11,706 nt of DNA from Cadophora sp. MPI-SDFR-AT-0126 (Eukaryota; Ascomycota; Leotiomycetes; Helotiales; Ploettnerulaceae). The notes under the pieces are model-generated. The model saw only the letters and a program-made list of their open reading frames with translations, was not told the DNA's origin and made no database searches. The position numbers and the translations under genes are program-made. The DNA is taken from contig JAGMVK010000039.1 in assembly GCA_020747065.1 (NCBI GenBank), forward strand, positions 1 through 11,706, given 5' to 3'. This document shows, piece after piece, positions 7,145 through 11,706 of this stretch; position 1 is the first letter of the stretch, and every line of letters begins with the position of its first letter.

Positions 7145-8252
7145 TCACTCCCATCTGTAGACCCCATCATCGTAAAGCACACGATGTCTCCTATTCCCCG
7201 GTCCAACCGAGAACCTCCGTCTCGGCATCTGTCTCTCCCTCAATCTGGCCTTCATCTGCTCATCTTCAAGCTCCATCAACCTCGCTCTGGCAGCGCGTTC
7301 CCTCTCCTCCAACCTCCTCCTCGTCTCACTCTCACTGATCAGCGCCCTCTCCTGCGCCAACCCCCTCTCATCTCTAATCGCCAGGTTCTCCAACATGCCA
7401 TGCAACGTCTCACTCTGATCGATCACCGGTCTGAGATACTGCCTCTCGCGCAATGGTTGATGGAGGATAGGAACAGCTGGTCGTCGTCTAATCTCCTCGT
7501 CCTGTTCACGAATGCGCTGCTCGCGACGGCGCTCAGCTGCGATCCGTTGGTCTCGTTCAGCTGCGATGCGCTGGTCTCGCTCGGCTGCGATGCGACGCTC
7601 TTGTTCTTCAGCTTCGCGACGGGCCCGTGAGTCGAAGGAGGTGTGGGATGTAGAAGGGGAATCCCATCCTCTGTTTCGGGATTGCGAGCGGTGCGGGGAA
7701 TGGGGCGCGAGCCTACGACGGCGCCGATTGAGGGCACGCGAGGGTGACGGAGGAGTGGGCGCTCGTCGACGATGACGGGACGGCCGCGCTCGCGGGGGAG
7801 AGCACCGTCGATGACGAAGGGTGGTGAGGCTGGAGATGAGGGTGCTGTGAAGGTGTGGAAGGTTTGGGGTGGTGTTCTTGGTGTTGGGGGTGAGTCGACG
7901 ATGATGATGCGCTCTTTGCGGTGAGTGCGTGTTGGTCTTAGAGTTGGTACTTCGCTCCGTCGTTTGGATTTGCGGCGGTGGAGACGACCGTCTTCGGATA
8001 GTAGTCTCCTGAATGGCGGTGGTGAGAACCGCCTGAGGAACGGGGTGGTGTTTGAGGGAATTTCCGTTGGTGGGCGGTCATCATGTATTCTGTTGTTGGT
8101 TCCCCGAATTGGATCTTTCGGACTGGGTTCTCGAGGGTGGAAAGCTTCTGGCATGGACGACCGGGCTGGCCATATTGACAGAAGGATGTTTGACGGAACT
8201 CGATGTCCTTGCCGTCTGGATAACGGTCGACATAGACGTTGGTGACGCACAT
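7145..8252 (-). CDS. fungal-specific protein of unknown function: Cys-containing head, disordered middle, coiled coil, conserved RRHRVLYDDG tail; two apparent frame breaks
   Basis: The ATG at 8252 (context CACAATG) is the first ATG in its frame. The head reads MCVTNVYVDRYPDGKD, then EFRQTSFCQYGQPGRPC with three Cys in total (positions 2, 24 and 33). A Ser/Pro/Arg-rich middle includes IIIVDSPPTPRTP and PVIVDER. A charged segment of three 8-residue repeats (RIAAERDQ-like) within a Glu/Arg-rich stretch probably forms a long helix or coiled coil. The C-terminus is RRHRVLYDDGVYRWE followed by TGA. I recall uncharacterised Pezizomycotina proteins with this same head-middle-helix-tail plan; no function is known to me. 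Two breaks are seen. One lies at about 7930-8070, where the head frame ends at a TAA while the adjacent frame carries on RRKSKRRSE...KERIIIVDSP. The other is at about 7663-7665, where GGATGGGATTCC seems to lack one G between PETEDG and DSPSTS. Both are apparent single-base losses; restored length is about 369 aa. No introns. Confidence 0.7.
7529..7600 (-). repeat. 24-nt tandem repeat, three copies, inside the coiled-coil coding segment
   Basis: Units at 7529-7552, 7553-7576 and 7577-7600 differ at a few positions. On the minus strand they encode successive RIAAERDQ, RIAAERDQ and RIAAERRR-type octads. The 24-nt unit keeps the frame, so copy-number change would lengthen or shorten the helix without breaking the protein. 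Confidence 0.8.
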
Positions 8253-8456
8253 TGTGACGATTGAAACGTTGGTATTGCCTGATGGCTTTGGTGTGGTTGT
8301 GGTATGCCGAGTTGATGTCGGTCTTAGTACCTGTGGAATGGTTTGTGGTTTGGAGACGGTGGTCTCAAGAAAGTGTTCTCTTTGCGAGTGGTGTTTCTTA
8401 TATGGTTGATCCAAGGTATGCTTGGAAGATTGAAGTCTGTTGGGGGTCGAAGAGCT

Positions 8457-8463
8457 CTTTATA
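8457..8463 (-). promoter_or_regulatory. candidate TATA box for the gene starting at 8252
   Basis: The minus strand reads TATAAAG from 8463 to 8457, about 205 bp before the ATG. A weaker ATATAAG lies closer, near 8405-8398. Motif match only. Confidence 0.3.
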
Positions 8464-9601
8464 CAGAGAACTCAAAGATCGATATGTCAGTCTCCGAAAT
8501 CAGGTAAAATAATAGTCGCACTTCTGGTTCGATCCGATGAACTAGAGACATGGAGACGACATGTATAGCAGATGTCGTGTCTTGATATGTTGGAAGAGGG
8601 TGAAGTACTAATTGGGATGGTGGAAGGCGATGTCAGAGAGAAGTCCTGAAGTGGAAAGTCGGTCTCTGGATCTGGCAGTCTGAGAAGGCAAGCAAGGCTA
8701 TAAACAAACGATGTGGGCTTGTACAGCTGAGTGGGATCTGATTTGCCTTCGGTGGGTAAGTTGAATTGAAAAGGATGATAGGAGGCAAGAGAGGAGGGTG
8801 CCTGAGTGGTGGGATATGCGGACTCTTTATGTGTTCTGTGTGTCTGTCTGTGTCTTGGAGTCAGTCATTCGGCCATATCTAGGCAGACAGTCACATTTAT
8901 GTGAGTGGAGTTTGGGGGCTTTTTGAGATGCGGACCAGCCGCTGCAGGCAGGGGTTGGAATGGTGGAGTGGGTCGCATGAACCAAAAGGGGTTTGGTGGG
9001 GGGAGGGAGGATGTGGATGGCTTCACCACTCACAGCCCGAACAGCCCTCGAGCTGCTGCGAGGCTGAGCGATCAGCCACAGCAAGCACCCTGGCTTGAAA
9101 TGGACTTGTGGAATTTGTTCGTGCAATTGCAAGCTTGCAATCTCACAGAGGCCCACTTCTAGTAGTACCACCGTTAACTGTACGGGCTCACAGACATGCC
9201 GTCAGGAAAAGAAAGGTACAGCAGTCCCATCATGTCCGACTGCTTTAGTCTGGCGGCCGTCGGTCGAACCTGCAGCATTCCAGATTACAGAGCTCGTGCG
9301 GGTACTGAAACAATCCTGTTTCTTTAACACGATATTTGCCTGCTATGGTCATCATGCGACGGCGAGAGGGTTGTCCCGAAAACTTCATGGCGGCATGTGG
9401 GCATGAGGAGACGTGGATGGGAATGAAGGCTGGAACCGAGGAGGATGAATGTTCACAGAGTCAGCAAGCGAGGGCATGTGTGGGAATTTGATCGTTGCTT
9501 GGCCGGTTCTGTGGGACACCAGAATAGAAACAAAAACATCATCACGCTCGATACTCGTGATCCCTCAAACAGTAACCGGAATGGAATGGAAAAGGGACAA
9601 G

Positions 9602-9646
9602 CCCCTCCCTCCCCTTCCATCCCTTTCCTTTCCTTGCCCTCGCTCG
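9602..9646 (+). other. pyrimidine-rich tract
   Basis: About 45 nt almost entirely C and T (CCCCTCCCTCCCC...CCCTTTCCTTTCC). CT-rich blocks like this often precede transcription starts in filamentous fungi, and a CA-rich leader-like stretch follows at 9712-9755, but no open reading frame of substance lies downstream. Confidence 0.4.
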
Positions 9647-10659
9647 TTCGCGTCGCGCGAAGTGTTTCCACGTCTACGAGCCAAACATAGTACGAGGGCT
9701 CTCTTGTGGCCACATCTCTCACATCACCCAACCAACAACCAAGCCTCAAACACCAAAAGCTGGATGCGTGATTGTGCATGTTTCGCGTAGTGGAGGGTTG
9801 GAACGCAAAATTTAGATTTCTCGGTGACTGAAGACGGCCAAAAGTCAGCAGTCGTCACCAATCGATCCTTCTGGTTACGAATACTTGCGACGGGTGGCCT
9901 TTTGGGACGCCGCCACACATCTTTGCTTGTCATTTTCTGTGTGAGAACACTTGCATAGCTTTTTCTTTCGGTCGAAGCCACTTTACGAGCCCGCCAACCC
10001 GGGCCTTTGCTTGGACAGTTCTCCATCGGCTTCCCGCAGAGTCGCACTCAGTGATCCCCTCTCCCTCAGCCCTCTGGGCGCTTGATTAGCCCAAAACTGA
10101 AGCAATCTCGTCAAGATGCAGCAAACATCACTGCGGTTCATCTGAATGACGGAGCTTTGCAGAAGCTCTGCGGGAGAGCATCGCCGACAGCGGGCCAGTG
10201 GGCTTGAGTGGACTTGGTGGAGTGGCTTGGATCTGCGGGTAGGGCTGTGCATCCACCCTACGGCGCCTCATCCCCTGAAGATCCAGGCTGTGCTCAATAA
10301 ATCTCACGATAACCTCTCCATCATCGTTTTCTCGACCATACAGATGGATTTTCCTCCGCCACGGTACAGTTCGTGCCAACATCTATGTAGGCAGTAGTTC
10401 CCGCGATCGTGATGCATCGTGTTTGTTTCTGCAAAGGTCCGCATGCCACTCGATTGGATCTGGTGATGGCCAGCAGCCGGGCACCCTCCAACAAGACATC
10501 ACACGCAGGTACCCATCCCAGAAATTAAACGCCTCTCTAGAAGGATCAAACGGTGTTTGATGATCACCTCGATATCATCATGCTCGGAAACACTGTCGCG
10601 TGCATGCCCGACCCGTTTCGAAGTACCAACGGCGCATATCAGACTCCTCGGTGCTCGAA

Positions 10660-11119
10660 ATGGACTCGGAAGTCAAAATCTGCCTTGAAGCCTATTCGTA
10701 GGTGCTAAACTACATAAATTTCTTAGGGATGACTCGACGGATGTTTCACGCACGGCTAACCACCTGATAAATTTTCAGGACTTTCAGGAATCAGGCATGG
10801 CCCGAAGATCGGACGACGGGTGAATTCCCAACAAGTCATCCGGGGTGTGTGGAAAACCTGGTTCCGGCTGGCTAACTTACTTGCTGACTGCAGTCAGCCT
10901 CACAAGGCATATTGGGATCTAGAATTATGCTTCTGGCCTTTCATCCCACGCCAAGAGCATCATGGTTACCTAATCATTCTTATTCATCCATTGGATGACA
11001 ATCCGATAGTGTGTGTGGTTGCCCTCTTCGAGTCCTTGCTAGACTTCAGGATGATCAATCAAGCCGTTCAATTCAAGGAACGACGAAAGGCACATCAGAA
11101 GCACCGAGAGATATCTTGA
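10660..11119 (+). CDS. weak candidate: small spliced gene, hypothetical protein of 109 aa
   Basis: Reading from the ATG at 10660, two introns with good signals join three open segments in one frame. Exon 1 is 10660-10697. Intron 1 is 10698-10778 (donor GTAGGT; CTAAC and TTTTCAG at the 3' end). Exon 2 is 10779-10844. Intron 2 is 10845-10893 (donor GTGTGT; GGCTAAC and CTGACTGCAG). Exon 3 is 10894-11119, ending in TGA. The product begins MDSEVKICLEAYSTFRNQAW and has no domain I recognise. Support is only the splice-site quality and frame continuity. It could be a chance assembly of signals, or part of a longer gene broken by the same kind of indels seen in the neighbours. Confidence 0.22.
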
Positions 11120-11706
11120 TGTCAAGATCAGCGGCGGCGTTGCTATTAGTCCATACATATCGTGGTCAGCCCCCTGAAACTGCGGGCGCTGTCTTCTGGG
11201 AAGGAGAGAAAGCTCTCCGAGCTGGAAAATCACAGACTTATCACGTGTCACATCTGATAATCTTGAAATACGTAGCGCAGAGATGAAGGGTGGTGCAAAA
11301 TCTCTTGTAGTAGCAGTCAAGTATCGAGCTAGATTTATCTCTTCTATCTATTGCGTGATAGGGAGAAGAAAGACAGTTCTGCTATAACGTCACGTGTAAT
11401 CCCTTCAACCAAATGTTGACATACCTTAGGAGGATTATGGCCACATAAGTACGATTGTATCGCCCATAGTTGAGGAAATCGATATTTTTGATGTGCTGGT
11501 ACAGGGTTCTTACAATCCTCTCTCCGGCAACTTAGGAATGTTGCATCGGGAAGACTGAACTGTATTTTCCAAGTCATTTCCTCTTATCATTGCACTTTCA
11601 CTTTGTCATCGGTCCACGATCTCTTCTTTTGATCTATCTCAAAGCTTTTGCTGCGATTGGCGTTCGTCTATGGCTTTCCGAACTTATTTTCTATCAGTAC
11701 CGATGC
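11120..11706. other. right-edge non-coding region, possibly a gene start at the edge
   Basis: No supported gene. The last ~120 bases are pyrimidine-rich (TTTCACTTTGTC, GATCTCTTCTTTTGATC) and contain an ATG at 11670 followed by 12 open codons (MAFRTYFLSVPM) to the edge. That could be the start of a plus-strand gene, but the start context is poor (T at -3) and the stretch is too short to judge. Two CACGTG hexamers occur at 11242-11247 and 11391-11396. Confidence 0.4.

Larger units (their letters stand above)
8253..10659. other. long intergenic region, no confident gene
   Basis: About 2.4 kb. The left part (to roughly 8800) is the promoter/5' leader side of the minus-strand gene that starts at 8252, with a TATA-like TATAAAG at 8463-8457. 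ORFs through 8827-10382 show no domain, no homologous feel and no coherent splice structure. Low-complexity pieces: a TGTGTCTGTCTGTGTC stretch near 8840, a G-rich patch near 8990-9012 and a pyrimidine-rich tract at 9602-9646. A CA-rich, leader-like stretch at 9712-9755 is followed by only an 8-codon ORF from the ATG at 9764. Confidence 0.6.

Noticed and set aside
7184..7775. plus-strand ORFs with Arg/Ser-rich repeats
   Set aside because: Shadows of the minus-strand coiled-coil repeat; the repeated look comes from the 24-nt tandem units.
8525..8545. tRNA T-loop-like GGTTCGATCC
   Set aside because: The flanking bases do not form the T-arm stem and no anticodon or acceptor arms fit around it.
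9724..10382. minus-strand ORFs of 84-107 codons
   Set aside because: No recognisable motif, no supporting splice structure, and composition typical of random open frames.
470..11396. CACGTG E-box hexamers (near 470, 1299, 1710, 11242, 11391) as a shared regulatory signal
   Set aside because: About three are expected by chance in 11.7 kb; five, two of them in or at the edge of coding sequence, is not meaningful.
1..11706. CRISPR array, phage or bacterial operon features, transposon ends
   Set aside because: The window is eukaryotic with spliced genes; no array-like repeats, terminal inverted repeats with a transposase, or integrase genes were seen.

Overview
The window looks like nuclear DNA of a filamentous ascomycete (Pezizomycotina). 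The genes are interrupted by short GT-AG introns of about 48-106 nt (one of 169 nt) with CTAAC/CTGAC-type branch sites. Genes lie on both strands with 0.3-3 kb spacers, and the protein families are typical of moulds. I cannot fix the class; Leotiomycetes-like is only an impression.

Layout, left to right. (1) 1-149, minus: 5' end of a gene resembling the N-terminus of fungal isopenicillin-N-synthase-like 2-oxoglutarate/Fe(II) oxygenases. (2) 611-1701, minus: a Tyr/Ser phosphatase of the Y_phosphatase3/IphP-like family, 2 exons. (3) 1702-2756: non-coding spacer carrying an uninterrupted run of 47 G. (4) 2757-4773, minus: a six-exon thiamine-diphosphate enzyme of the acetolactate-synthase-like family. 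(5) 4774-5546: a shared divergent promoter region. (6) 5547-6846, plus: a zinc-dependent medium-chain dehydrogenase of the (R,R)-butanediol dehydrogenase type, 3 exons. (7) 7145-8252, minus: a fungal-specific protein of unknown function with a coiled-coil repeat. (8) 8253-11706: about 3.4 kb with no confident gene, apart from a weak spliced ORF candidate at 10660-11119 and a possible gene start at the extreme right edge.

How the genes may work together: the ThDP enzyme and the dehydrogenase are divergently transcribed from one 0.77 kb region. If the ThDP enzyme really condenses pyruvate to acetolactate, acetolactate can break down to diacetyl/acetoin, the substrates of butanediol dehydrogenases. 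The pair is therefore a candidate acyloin (acetoin/2,3-butanediol) module. This is inferred from family and arrangement, not proven.

The most striking direct observation is that every complete gene carries single-base frame breaks, seven in about 4.9 kb of coding sequence and mostly apparent losses in or beside short homopolymers. The otherwise intact domains, splice sites and catalytic residues favour indel errors in the underlying assembly over four independent pseudogenes. Genuine local gene decay cannot be excluded from sequence alone.
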